Shown here in pieces: positions 1 to 5,499 of a stretch of DNA of 5,499 nt. The notes beneath the pieces are model-generated. The model was not told the origin of the DNA and did no database searches. It saw only the letters and a program-made list of their open reading frames with translations. The stretch is taken from positions 1-5,499 of the forward strand of contig WFTU01000043.1 of assembly GCA_015485375.1 (NCBI GenBank), in the 5' to 3' direction. Both the position numbers and the translations under genes were made by a program. The DNA comes from Paracoccaceae bacterium (GTDB lineage Bacteria; Pseudomonadota; Alphaproteobacteria; Rhodobacterales; Rhodobacteraceae). Within the stretch, counting starts at the first letter, position 1, and each line of letters starts with the position of its first letter.

Positions 1-26
1 GCTTGCTGATGGCGGTTAAACCATGA
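1..26 (+). CDS. xdhB: 3' end of upstream gene, probably xanthine dehydrogenase large (molybdopterin-binding) subunit XdhB; partial
   Basis: Only the last residues are inside the window. Reading from base 3 gives L-L-M-A-V-K-P followed by a TGA at 24-26. This TGA overlaps the ATG of xdhC at 23-25 (ATGA), the usual arrangement for translationally coupled genes. The other two forward frames also hit stops here (TGA at 7-9, TAA at 17-19), so the frame choice rests on the ATGA overlap and on the fact that bacterial xdhC genes commonly follow xdhB, whose C-termini often end in a short L-x-A-V type helix. The fragment is too short to prove identity. It could instead end another gene, or be a displaced N-terminal part of XdhC itself if a frameshift is present. 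Confidence 0.5.
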
Positions 27-907
27 GCGTGCGGATTGTCATTGCCGAGCATTCCGGCTCCACCCCGCGCGGGGCGGGGACGGTGATGTGGGTGCATGAC
101 ACCGGCCAAAGCGGCACCATCGGCGGCGGGGCGCTGGAGTATCAGGCGGTTGCGGCCGCGCGCCGCTTGTTGGGCAAACCGCAGGTGCGGGAGCTGTTGA
201 ACATCCCGCTTGGCCCCTCGCTGGGGCAATGCTGTGGCGGCGCGGTCAAAATTCTGCTGGAAACGGTGGAGGGCGCTTTGCCGGATGACGGTTTTTATGC
301 GCGGCCTGTTATTTCGGGTCCGGTGCCGGATATGCCGCTGCGGGTTCGCAAGACCCTGAAGGAAATGCGCTCCGGTGCCCTGCCGCCGGAAATCCGGCTT
401 CTCGACGGCTGGTTGATCGAGCCGCTGGCGCGCGAGAAAACGCCGTTGTGGATTTATGGTGCCGGTCATGTGGGGCGGGCGCTGGTAGTCACGCTCGACG
501 GTTTGCCCTTCGATGTGACATGGATCGACACCGCGCGCGACCGTTTCCCCGAAACCATCCCCGACCACGCCGACATGCTGGTGGCCAGCGATCCGGCGCG
601 GGCTGTGAAACACGCACCGGATGATGCGGTGCATATCGTGCTGACCTATTCCCACGCGCTCGACCTCGACATCTGCCGCGCGGTGCTGTCGCGCCGGTTC
701 GGGCATCTGGGGCTGATCGGCTCGGACACCAAACGGGCGCGCTTTACGCGGCGCTTGCGCGAGAGCGGCGTTGATCCGGCACGGATGCACTGCCCGATTG
801 GCGACCGCAGCCTTGGCAAACAACCGATGGCGATTGCGGTCGGGGTGGTGGCCGAACTCATAAAACTGCGCAACAAAAAAGACCATAAACGGGAGGAAAG
901 CGCGTGA
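23..907 (+). CDS. xdhC: Xanthine dehydrogenase accessory protein XdhC (molybdenum cofactor chaperone)
   Basis: XdhC is a cytoplasmic chaperone that, as worked out in Rhodobacter capsulatus, binds molybdenum cofactor, supports its sulfuration and delivers it to apo-xanthine dehydrogenase; it is not part of the final enzyme. The 294-residue product shows the family layout. The N-terminal XdhC/CoxI domain has GSTPR (12-16), SGTIGGGALE (30-39) and GQCCGG (68-73), with Cys70/Cys71 in the region linked to cofactor handling. After a linker (about 85-140) comes a Rossmann-like XdhC_C domain with GAGHVG (146-151), GLIGS (230-234) and CPIGD (257-261). The tail (281-294) is strongly charged. The ATG at 23 overlaps the preceding stop and has only a weak GGCGG (11-15) upstream, so initiation probably depends on coupling. 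An in-frame TAA at 17-19 rules out an earlier start. From memory, relatives carry about 15-20 more residues before the strand that here begins SVRIVIA, so the N-terminus looks short. The family call is secure. Confidence 0.93.
   Translation: MSVRIVIAEHSGSTPRGAGTVMWVHDTGQSGTIGGGALEYQAVAAARRLLGKPQVRELLNIPLGPSLGQCCGGAVKILLETVEGALPDDGFYARPVISGPVPDMPLRVRKTLKEMRSGALPPEIRLLDGWLIEPLAREKTPLWIYGAGHVGRALVVTLDGLPFDVTWIDTARDRFPETIPDHADMLVASDPARAVKHAPDDAVHIVLTYSHALDLDICRAVLSRRFGHLGLIGSDTKRARFTRRLRESGVDPARMHCPIGDRSLGKQPMAIAVGVVAELIKLRNKKDHKREESA
891..896 (+). promoter_or_regulatory. Ribosome binding site for the ABC ATPase gene
   Basis: GGGAGG lies inside the end of xdhC, 7 bases before the GTG at 904. It supports GTG as the true start even though this is the less common start codon, and the GTGA overlap with the xdhC stop agrees with it. 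Confidence 0.75.
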
Positions 908-2418
908 GTGAACCGCTTTTGAGTATCGAGGGGCTGAGCAAGGCTTACCCCGGCGTGCAGGCGAACGACAATGTCAGTTTTTCCATCCTGCCGGGGGAAA
1001 TCCATGCGCTGCTGGGGGAGAACGGCGCGGGAAAATCCACGCTGGTCAAGATGATTTACGGTCTGGTGCGCCCTGACAGTGGCGACATGCACCTGCATGG
1101 CAAACACTATATGCCGCATAAACCGAGCGAGGCGCGCGCACTGGGCGTCGGCATGGTGTTCCAGCATTTTTCCCTGTTCGAGGCGATGAACGTGGCCGAG
1201 AATATCACGCTGGGGATGGAGGATGCGCCGCCGCGTGCCGAGCTGGCGCAGAAAATCCGCGATGTATCGAACGCCTACGGCCTGCCGCTCGATCCCGACC
1301 GCCTGATCGGCGACCTGTCGGTGGGCGAGCGCCAGCGGGTCGAAATCGTGCGCTGCCTGCTGCAAAATCCCAAGCTGCTGATCATGGACGAGCCGACCTC
1401 GGTTCTGACCCCGCAGGAGGTGGATACGCTGTTCACCACGCTGCGCAAGCTGTCCTCCGAAGGGGTCGCGATCCTTTATATCAGTCACAAACTCGACGAG
1501 ATCAAAGCGCTGTGCGACAGCGCCACGATCCTGCGCATGGGCAAGGTGGTCGATACCTGTATTCCGGCCGAGGAAACCGCGCATTCGATGGCGGAGATGA
1601 TGATCGGGGGCGAGCTTGCCATGCCCTCGGCACGCGAATTCACGCCGGGGGATGTGCTGCTGGAACTGGACGGGCTGTCGCTGGCCTCGCTCGATCCTTT
1701 CGGTACATCGCTGGAGGATGTCTCGCTGCAACTGCGCGCGGGCGAGGTTCTCGGCGTTGGCGGTGTGGCGGGCAACGGGCAGGACGAATTGCTGCTGGCC
1801 TTGTCGGGCGAACGGCCGGTGGCCATGGATATGGTGAAACTGAACGGGGTCGCCATTGGCAACCTCGGCCCGACGAAGCGGCGCGCGCTTGGTCTGCTGG
1901 CCGCGCCCGAGGAGCGGCTGGGCCATGCGGCGGCGCCGGATATGAGCCTTGCGGAAAACGGTTTCCTGAGTGGCTGGGTGCGGATGAAACTGACCAAATC
2001 GGGTTTCATCCAGCGCAAACGGCGGGATGATTTTGCCGGCGATATTGTCAAACAGTTCGACGTGCGCACACCGGGAATTTCCAATGTCGCCCGCTCGCTT
2101 TCGGGCGGCAACCTGCAGAAATTCGTGATCGGGCGGGAGGTCCTGCAAGGGCCGACCGTGCTGGTGGTCAACCAGCCGACATGGGGGGTCGATGCCTCTG
2201 CCGCGGCGGCCATCCGGCAGGCGCTGCGCGATCTGGCGGCCGAAGGGGCGGCGGTTCTTGTTATCTCGCAGGACCTCGACGAGCTAATGGAAATGTCGGA
2301 CAGTTTTGCCGTGCTGGCACAGGGGCGGATATCGAAACCGCAACCTGCGCACGGTCTGAGCGTGGAGAAAATCGGCCTGATGATGGGCGGCAATCTGGAG
2401 GAGAACGCCCATGCTTAG
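904..2418 (+). CDS. BMP-family (purine/nucleoside-type) ABC importer, fused two-domain ATP-binding protein
   Basis: This is the energy-coupling subunit on the cytoplasmic face of an importer; two NBDs are fused in one chain, as in the sugar/nucleoside class (RbsA-like; Bacillus NupO is a relative). At 504 residues it is normal for the class. NBD1 is intact: Walker A GENGAGKST (38-46), Q-loop Gln87, signature LSVGERQ (138-144), Walker B LLIMDEPT (158-165), H-loop His195. NBD2 is degenerate: the P-loop region reads GVAGNGQDEL (287-296) with no GK[ST], the Walker B region reads NQPT (423-426) where DEPT is expected, and the H-loop is Gln456 (ISQD). It keeps a good signature LSGGNLQ (399-405). 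The only complete ATP site would thus pair NBD1 Walker motifs with the NBD2 signature, a pattern known in this class. The GTG start overlaps the xdhC stop by 4 bases, and the 3' end overlaps the next gene by 8. Substrate cannot be read from this subunit. Confidence 0.93.
   Translation: MSEPLLSIEGLSKAYPGVQANDNVSFSILPGEIHALLGENGAGKSTLVKMIYGLVRPDSGDMHLHGKHYMPHKPSEARALGVGMVFQHFSLFEAMNVAENITLGMEDAPPRAELAQKIRDVSNAYGLPLDPDRLIGDLSVGERQRVEIVRCLLQNPKLLIMDEPTSVLTPQEVDTLFTTLRKLSSEGVAILYISHKLDEIKALCDSATILRMGKVVDTCIPAEETAHSMAEMMIGGELAMPSAREFTPGDVLLELDGLSLASLDPFGTSLEDVSLQLRAGEVLGVGGVAGNGQDELLLALSGERPVAMDMVKLNGVAIGNLGPTKRRALGLLAAPEERLGHAAAPDMSLAENGFLSGWVRMKLTKSGFIQRKRRDDFAGDIVKQFDVRTPGISNVARSLSGGNLQKFVIGREVLQGPTVLVVNQPTWGVDASAAAAIRQALRDLAAEGAAVLVISQDLDELMEMSDSFAVLAQGRISKPQPAHGLSVEKIGLMMGGNLEENAHA
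2397..2403 (+). promoter_or_regulatory. Ribosome binding site for the first permease gene
   Basis: GGAGGAG lies within the last codons of the ATPase gene, 7 bases before the ATG at 2411. It fixes that ATG as the start and makes the 8-base overlap with the ATPase gene credible. Confidence 0.75.
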
Positions 2419-3493
2419 ACTTGAACCGAGACTTCAACCTTCCCGCCCCATGCGCTGGATCACACCGGTTCTGGCCGTGCTGCTGACCATGCTGTTCGGC
2501 GGCCTGCTGTTTGCCGCGCTCGGCGTTGATCCGTTCGAGGCGATTAAACTGATCTTCTGGGATCCGTTCTTCCATCCGACCTACGGCGCCTATTCCATGT
2601 CGCAGCTTCTGGTGAAAGCCGGACCGCTGATCCTGATCGCCACCGGCCTGAGCATCGGGTTCCGCGCAGGTGTCTGGAATATCGGCGCCGAGGGGCAGTT
2701 CATCATGGGCGCGATTACCGGCGGGGCCGTGGGTTTGGCGCTCTATCCGGCCAGCGGGGTCTGGGTGCTGCCGCTGATGACTTTGGCGGGGGCGCTTGGC
2801 GGGTTCCTTTGGGCGATGATACCGGCGCTGCTGAAGATCAAGTTCAACGCCAATGAAATTCTGGTCTCGCTGATGCTGGTCTATGTGGCGGAGAACTTTC
2901 TGGCCGCGATGGTGACAGGGCCGCTGCAAAACCCGCAAGGCTTCGGCTTCCCTGAATCGCGCAGCTTTACCGGCGTGGATTCCACCACCCTGCCGATGGT
3001 CTACCAGCCGCTGGGGATGCATGCGGGGGTGATTGTGGCCTTTGTCGTGGTGATCGCGGCCTATGTGATGATGGAGCGGCACCTGCTCGGTTTCCAGATC
3101 AAGCTGACGGGCGAGAGCCCGCGTGCGGCGAAATTCGCGGGGGTGAAGCCCTCGGTGATTGTGGCGGTTACGCTGGGGATTTCCGGTGCGCTGGCCGGCA
3201 TGGCGGGCCTGTTTGAATTGACGGGTCCGGCAGGCAAGCTGACCACGAATTTTCCCGTTGGATATGGCTTTACCGCGATTATCGTGGCGTTTCTGGGGCG
3301 GCTCAATCCGTTCGGCATCGTGCTGGCCGGTATCCTGATGGCGCTGACCTATATCGGCGGCGAGCTGACGCAGTTGACGCTCGGGATGCCCGCCGCCGCG
3401 ATCAGCGTGTTCCAGGGGATGATGCTGTTCTTCCTGCTGGCGGTGGATGTATTTGTTAACTACCGCCTTGTGTGGAAAAAGGAGGTGAAGTGA
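2411..3493 (+). CDS. BMP-family ABC importer, inner-membrane permease 1 (BPD_transp_2 family, NupP-like)
   Basis: This is one of two non-identical inner-membrane subunits forming the translocation path. The 360-residue protein is mostly hydrophobic. A cytoplasmic N-terminus of about 15 residues (several Arg) leads into likely membrane segments near 16-38, 69-84, 95-113, 117-140, 146-168, 203-221, 248-270, 286-313 (probably two) and 330-350. A longer polar loop (about 170-200) probably faces the periplasm. Family hallmarks are FRAGVWNIGAEGQF (84-97), the counterpart of the shorter motif in permease 2, and GESPRAAKFAG (234-244), the cytoplasmic loop expected to dock on the ATPase. Length and motifs match the larger of the two permeases in BMP importers such as Bacillus NupP. 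It starts inside the ATPase gene and its TGA shares one base with the next ATG. Confident as permease; substrate is inferred from context only. Confidence 0.92.
   Translation: MLRLEPRLQPSRPMRWITPVLAVLLTMLFGGLLFAALGVDPFEAIKLIFWDPFFHPTYGAYSMSQLLVKAGPLILIATGLSIGFRAGVWNIGAEGQFIMGAITGGAVGLALYPASGVWVLPLMTLAGALGGFLWAMIPALLKIKFNANEILVSLMLVYVAENFLAAMVTGPLQNPQGFGFPESRSFTGVDSTTLPMVYQPLGMHAGVIVAFVVVIAAYVMMERHLLGFQIKLTGESPRAAKFAGVKPSVIVAVTLGISGALAGMAGLFELTGPAGKLTTNFPVGYGFTAIIVAFLGRLNPFGIVLAGILMALTYIGGELTQLTLGMPAAAISVFQGMMLFFLLAVDVFVNYRLVWKKEVK
3481..3486 (+). promoter_or_regulatory. Ribosome binding site deciding the start of permease 2
   Basis: GGAGGT sits 6 bases before the ATG at 3493. An earlier in-frame ATG at 3472 exists, but it would place this site inside the gene and would add a polar M-E-K-G-G-E-V extension. 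The later ATG with this site and the TGATG junction is therefore preferred. Confidence 0.8.
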
Positions 3494-4425
3494 TGGATTT
3501 CTCGTCTTTGAGCATTGTCGCCCTGACTGTCAGCCTGATCGGCGCGGCCACGCCGATCCTTCTGGCTGCAATCGGTGAACTGGTGGTGGAAAAATCGGGC
3601 GTGCTGAACCTCGGGGTCGAAGGCATGATGATTATCGGCGCGATCGCCGGTTTCGCGATCTCGGTCGAGACCGGTTCCGTCTGGTTCGGAATGCTCGCGG
3701 CCATGGCGGCGGGCGCGGTGCTGGCGCTGATATTCGGGTTTCTGACGCAAATCCTGCTTTCCAACCAGGTGGCAACCGGTCTGGCGCTGACGCTGTTCGG
3801 GCTGGGTCTGGCGGCGCTGCTGGGGCAGAATTATACGGGGATGAAACCCCCGTCGTCCCCGCGCCTCGACATTCCGGTGCTGACCGACCTGCCGGTGGTG
3901 GGGCCCTTGCTGTTCGGGTATGACTTCATGATCTATTTCTCGCTGTTTACGGTGTTTGCCGTCTGGTATTTCCTGAACCGCACCCGCGCCGGACTGGTGC
4001 TGCGTGCGGTGGGCGAAAACCATGATGCGGCGCACAGCCTTGGCTACAATGTCGTGGCCATCCGCATGGCGGCGATTGCCTTTGGTGGCGCGCTGGCGGG
4101 GCTGGGGGGCGCTTACCTCTCGCTGATCCGTGTGCCGCAATGGACCGAGGGGATGACCGCCGGTGCAGGCTGGATCGCGCTGGCGATTGTGGTGTTCGCC
4201 TCGTGGAAACCGGGACGGGTGATTCTGGGCGCATACCTGTTTGGCGGGGTCACGATCCTGCAATTGAACCTGCAAGCGCTTGGTATTGATGTCTCACCGG
4301 CATTTTTGTCGATGACTCCCTACCTCGTTACCATTATTGTGCTTGTCATCATGTCGGCTGACCGCAGACGCGCCAGCCTGAATGCACCGGCCTCGCTTGG
4401 CCGGATTTTTCACGCCTCGCATTGA
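3493..4425 (+). CDS. BMP-family ABC importer, inner-membrane permease 2 (BPD_transp_2 family, NupQ-like)
   Basis: This is the second membrane subunit and partner of permease 1. With the start at 3493 it is 310 residues, typical of the smaller permease. Likely membrane segments lie near 6-28, 40-57, 64-88, 93-111, 143-161, 189-212, 224-237, 241-260 and 271-288. The motif EKSGVLNLGVEGMM (33-46) is the family signature, and RAVGENHDAAHSLG (171-184) is the cytoplasmic loop expected to contact the ATPase. The stretch VPQWTEGMTAGAGW (214-227) is also characteristic. The C-terminus (289-310) is basic and probably cytoplasmic. The ATG at 3493 shares a base with the TGA of permease 1 (TGATG), so translation is probably coupled by reinitiation. 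The upstream ATG at 3472 was rejected because the ribosome binding site falls after it. Nothing in the sequence suggests damage. Confidence 0.92.
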   Translation: MDFSSLSIVALTVSLIGAATPILLAAIGELVVEKSGVLNLGVEGMMIIGAIAGFAISVETGSVWFGMLAAMAAGAVLALIFGFLTQILLSNQVATGLALTLFGLGLAALLGQNYTGMKPPSSPRLDIPVLTDLPVVGPLLFGYDFMIYFSLFTVFAVWYFLNRTRAGLVLRAVGENHDAAHSLGYNVVAIRMAAIAFGGALAGLGGAYLSLIRVPQWTEGMTAGAGWIALAIVVFASWKPGRVILGAYLFGGVTILQLNLQALGIDVSPAFLSMTPYLVTIIVLVIMSADRRRASLNAPASLGRIFHASH

Positions 4426-4434
4426 GGCCAATTA

Positions 4435-4447
4435 CGGGATAATCCCG
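4435..4447 (+). repeat. Short perfect inverted repeat in the gap between permease 2 and the binding-protein gene
   Basis: CGGGAT-A-ATCCCG is a perfect 6-base inverted repeat around a single A. As RNA it could fold into a 5-pair stem (CGGGA/TCCCG) with a UAA loop. It lies in the only gap of the operon (4426-4462), ending 5 bases before the GGAGG of the next gene. There is no T-run after it, so it is not a classic terminator. It might protect or mark the end of a processed mRNA, tune access to the ribosome binding site, or be a small protein-binding site. Its function is not shown. Confidence 0.45.
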
Positions 4448-4452
4448 ATAAC

Positions 4453-4458
4453 GGAGGT
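4453..4458 (+). promoter_or_regulatory. Strong ribosome binding site for the substrate-binding protein gene
   Basis: GGAGGT stands 4 bases before the ATG at 4463 (5 from the GGAGG core). It is a near-consensus site and the only one in the window lying outside an upstream coding region, which fits independent, high-level translation of the binding protein. Confidence 0.75.
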
Positions 4459-4462
4459 ATTT

Positions 4463-5499
4463 ATGAAGTTTACCACAACACTGGCAGCCGCGGCTGCACT
4501 GGCGCTGGGCCTTGGTGGCGCAGCGGTCGCACAGGTCAAGGCGGGTTTCGTCTATGTCGGACCGGTTGGCGATCTGGGCTGGACCTACCAGCATGATCAG
4601 GGCCGTCAGGCTGTCGAGGAAGCCTTCGGCGACAAGGTCGAAACCACCTATGTCGAGTCCGTGCCCGAAGGCGCCGATGCGGCACGCGTGATGACACAGA
4701 TGGCACTGGGCGGGGCGGACATTATTTTTGCCACCTCCTTTGGCTATATGGATCAGGTGCAGGAAGTTGCAGCCAAGTTCCCGAACGTGAAATTCGAGCA
4801 CGCAACCGGCTATCTGCGCAACACCGACAACGTGTCCACCTATTCGGCCCGTTTCTACGAGGGGCGCTATGTGATCGGCACCATCGCCGGCCGCATGACC
4901 AAAACCAACAAGGTCGGCTACATCGCCTCCTTCCCGATTCCGGAAGTTGTGCGCGGTATCAACTCCGCCTATCTGGCCGCCAAACGGGTTAACCCCGATG
5001 TCGAGTTCAAGATCGTCTGGGTTTACACCTGGTTCGATCCGGGCAAGGAAGCCGACGCTGCCAATGCTCTGATCGAGCAGGGCGTTGACGTGATCATGCA
5101 GCACACCGACTCTCCGGCGGCCCTGACCATTGCCGAGGAAAAAGGCATCTATGCCTTCGGCCAGGCCTCCGACATGAAAGAGTTCGGCCCGAACGCGCGC
5201 CTGACCTCGATCATCGACAACTGGGATCCGTATTATATCTCGCGCGTTCAGGCTGTCATGGACGGCACATGGACCAGCACCGCTACATGGGACGGCATTG
5301 GCCCGGGCATGGTCGGCATCGGTGAATTCTCCGACAAAATTCCGGCAGATGTGCAGGCCGAGGCCCAGGGCATCATCGATGCGATCGCCGACGGCAGTCT
5401 GAAACCCTTCACCGGCCCGATCAACAAGCAGGACGGTTCCGTCTGGCTGGCGGACGGCGAAGTGGCGGATGACGGCACGCTGGCCGGTCTGAACTTCTA
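4463..5499 (+). CDS. BMP-family ABC importer, periplasmic substrate-binding protein; 3' end cut by window edge
   Basis: This protein would capture the solute in the periplasm and hand it to the two permeases encoded upstream. 345 codons are visible without a stop; from family length I expect only some 10-15 more. Residues 1-23 form a Sec signal peptide: Lys2, a hydrophobic Ala/Leu core, and AVA before Gln24. No lipobox Cys is present, so it should be soluble in the periplasm, unlike the lipoprotein BMP members of Gram-positives and spirochaetes. The mature part shows the BMP (PnrA-like) fold landmarks: GPVGDLGW (33-40), ESVPEGADAARV (65-76), FATSFGYM (89-96), FEHATGY (111-117), ARFYEGRYVIG (129-139), FPIPEVVRGIN (157-167), TWFDPGKE (189-196), QHTDSPAA (213-220) and GQASD (233-237). 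Trp40 and Trp190 are candidates for stacking on a flat base. Context next to xdhC suggests a purine ligand. Family call secure, ligand inferred. Confidence 0.93.
   Translation, partial: MKFTTTLAAAAALALGLGGAAVAQVKAGFVYVGPVGDLGWTYQHDQGRQAVEEAFGDKVETTYVESVPEGADAARVMTQMALGGADIIFATSFGYMDQVQEVAAKFPNVKFEHATGYLRNTDNVSTYSARFYEGRYVIGTIAGRMTKTNKVGYIASFPIPEVVRGINSAYLAAKRVNPDVEFKIVWVYTWFDPGKEADAANALIEQGVDVIMQHTDSPAALTIAEEKGIYAFGQASDMKEFGPNARLTSIIDNWDPYYISRVQAVMDGTWTSTATWDGIGPGMVGIGEFSDKIPADVQAEAQGIIDAIADGSLKPFTGPINKQDGSVWLADGEVADDGTLAGLNF

Noticed and set aside
63..74. Perfect 12-base palindrome CCCCGCGCGGGG in xdhC
   Set aside because: It encodes the conserved GSTPRGAG region with ordinary G/C-ending codons, so chance in high-G+C coding sequence is enough to explain it.
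1512..2030. Forward open frame of 172 codons inside the ATPase gene in another frame
   Set aside because: It is Gly/Arg/Ala-rich, fully contained in a conserved gene, and lacks a ribosome binding site; it is a by-product of high G+C.
646..2148. Long open frame on the minus strand (500 codons) across the end of xdhC and the ATPase gene
   Set aside because: It lies opposite two clearly conserved genes, is rich in His, Gln and Arg as expected for the complement of G/C-ending codons, and shows no recognisable domain. It is a compositional shadow.
2261..3082. Minus-strand open frame opposite permease 1, and similar ones at 3460-4275 and 4349-5104
   Set aside because: Each is opposite a confident gene, has low-complexity Arg/His/Gln-rich or otherwise unfamiliar sequence, and has no sensible ribosome binding site or operon context.
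3472..3492. Earlier in-frame ATG that would lengthen permease 2 by seven residues
   Set aside because: The GGAGGT at 3481-3486 would fall after this start, and it would overlap permease 1 by 22 bases, while the ATG at 3493 has ideal spacing and a TGATG junction.
3835..3853. Inverted repeat ACGGGG / CCCCGT with a 7-base loop inside permease 2
   Set aside because: It lies within a loop-coding segment, is short, has no T-run and no gene boundary near it; most likely chance.
4422..4452. Possible internal promoter: GATAAT (4438-4443) resembling a -10 box, with TTGAGG (4422-4427) resembling a -35 box
   Set aside because: The spacing is only 10 bases, far from the usual 16-18. GATAAC at 4447-4452 gives a 19-base spacer but would start transcription at or after the ribosome binding site. 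The GATAAT also falls inside the inverted repeat.

Overview
The window looks like part of an alphaproteobacterial chromosome, most likely from the Rhodobacterales (Roseobacter/Rhodobacter group). This rests on the high G+C coding sequence with strongly G/C-ending codons, on the protein sequences themselves, and on a gene order that joins a xanthine dehydrogenase maturation gene to a BMP-family (Med/PnrA-like) ABC importer. The taxonomic call is from recall of families, not from a search.

All genes lie on the + strand and are packed as one operon-like unit. Bases 1-26 hold what reads as the last codons of an upstream gene, probably xdhB (xanthine dehydrogenase large subunit), whose TGA overlaps the xdhC start. 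xdhC (23-907) encodes the accessory protein that prepares molybdenum cofactor for xanthine dehydrogenase. It runs by a 4-base overlap into a 504-residue ABC ATPase with two nucleotide-binding domains (904-2418). That gene runs by an 8-base overlap into a 360-residue permease (2411-3493), which joins by a 1-base overlap to a second, 310-residue permease (3493-4425). A 37-base gap with a small inverted repeat then precedes a secreted BMP-family substrate-binding protein (4463 to beyond the window edge).

Together the genes make a complete importer (binding protein, two different permeases, one fused ATPase) tied by operon structure to xanthine dehydrogenase maturation. The simplest reading is a purine uptake and oxidation unit: the importer brings in a purine base or nucleoside and xanthine dehydrogenase oxidises hypoxanthine/xanthine to urate. 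The binding-protein pocket, compared from memory with nucleoside-binding relatives, leans towards a free nucleobase, but this is inference.

There are no RNA genes, mobile elements, CRISPR arrays or terminators that I can support, and no gene-free stretch longer than 37 bases. I see no clearly new biological system; the points worth checking are the substrate of the importer, the short XdhC N-terminus, and the structured gap before the binding-protein gene.
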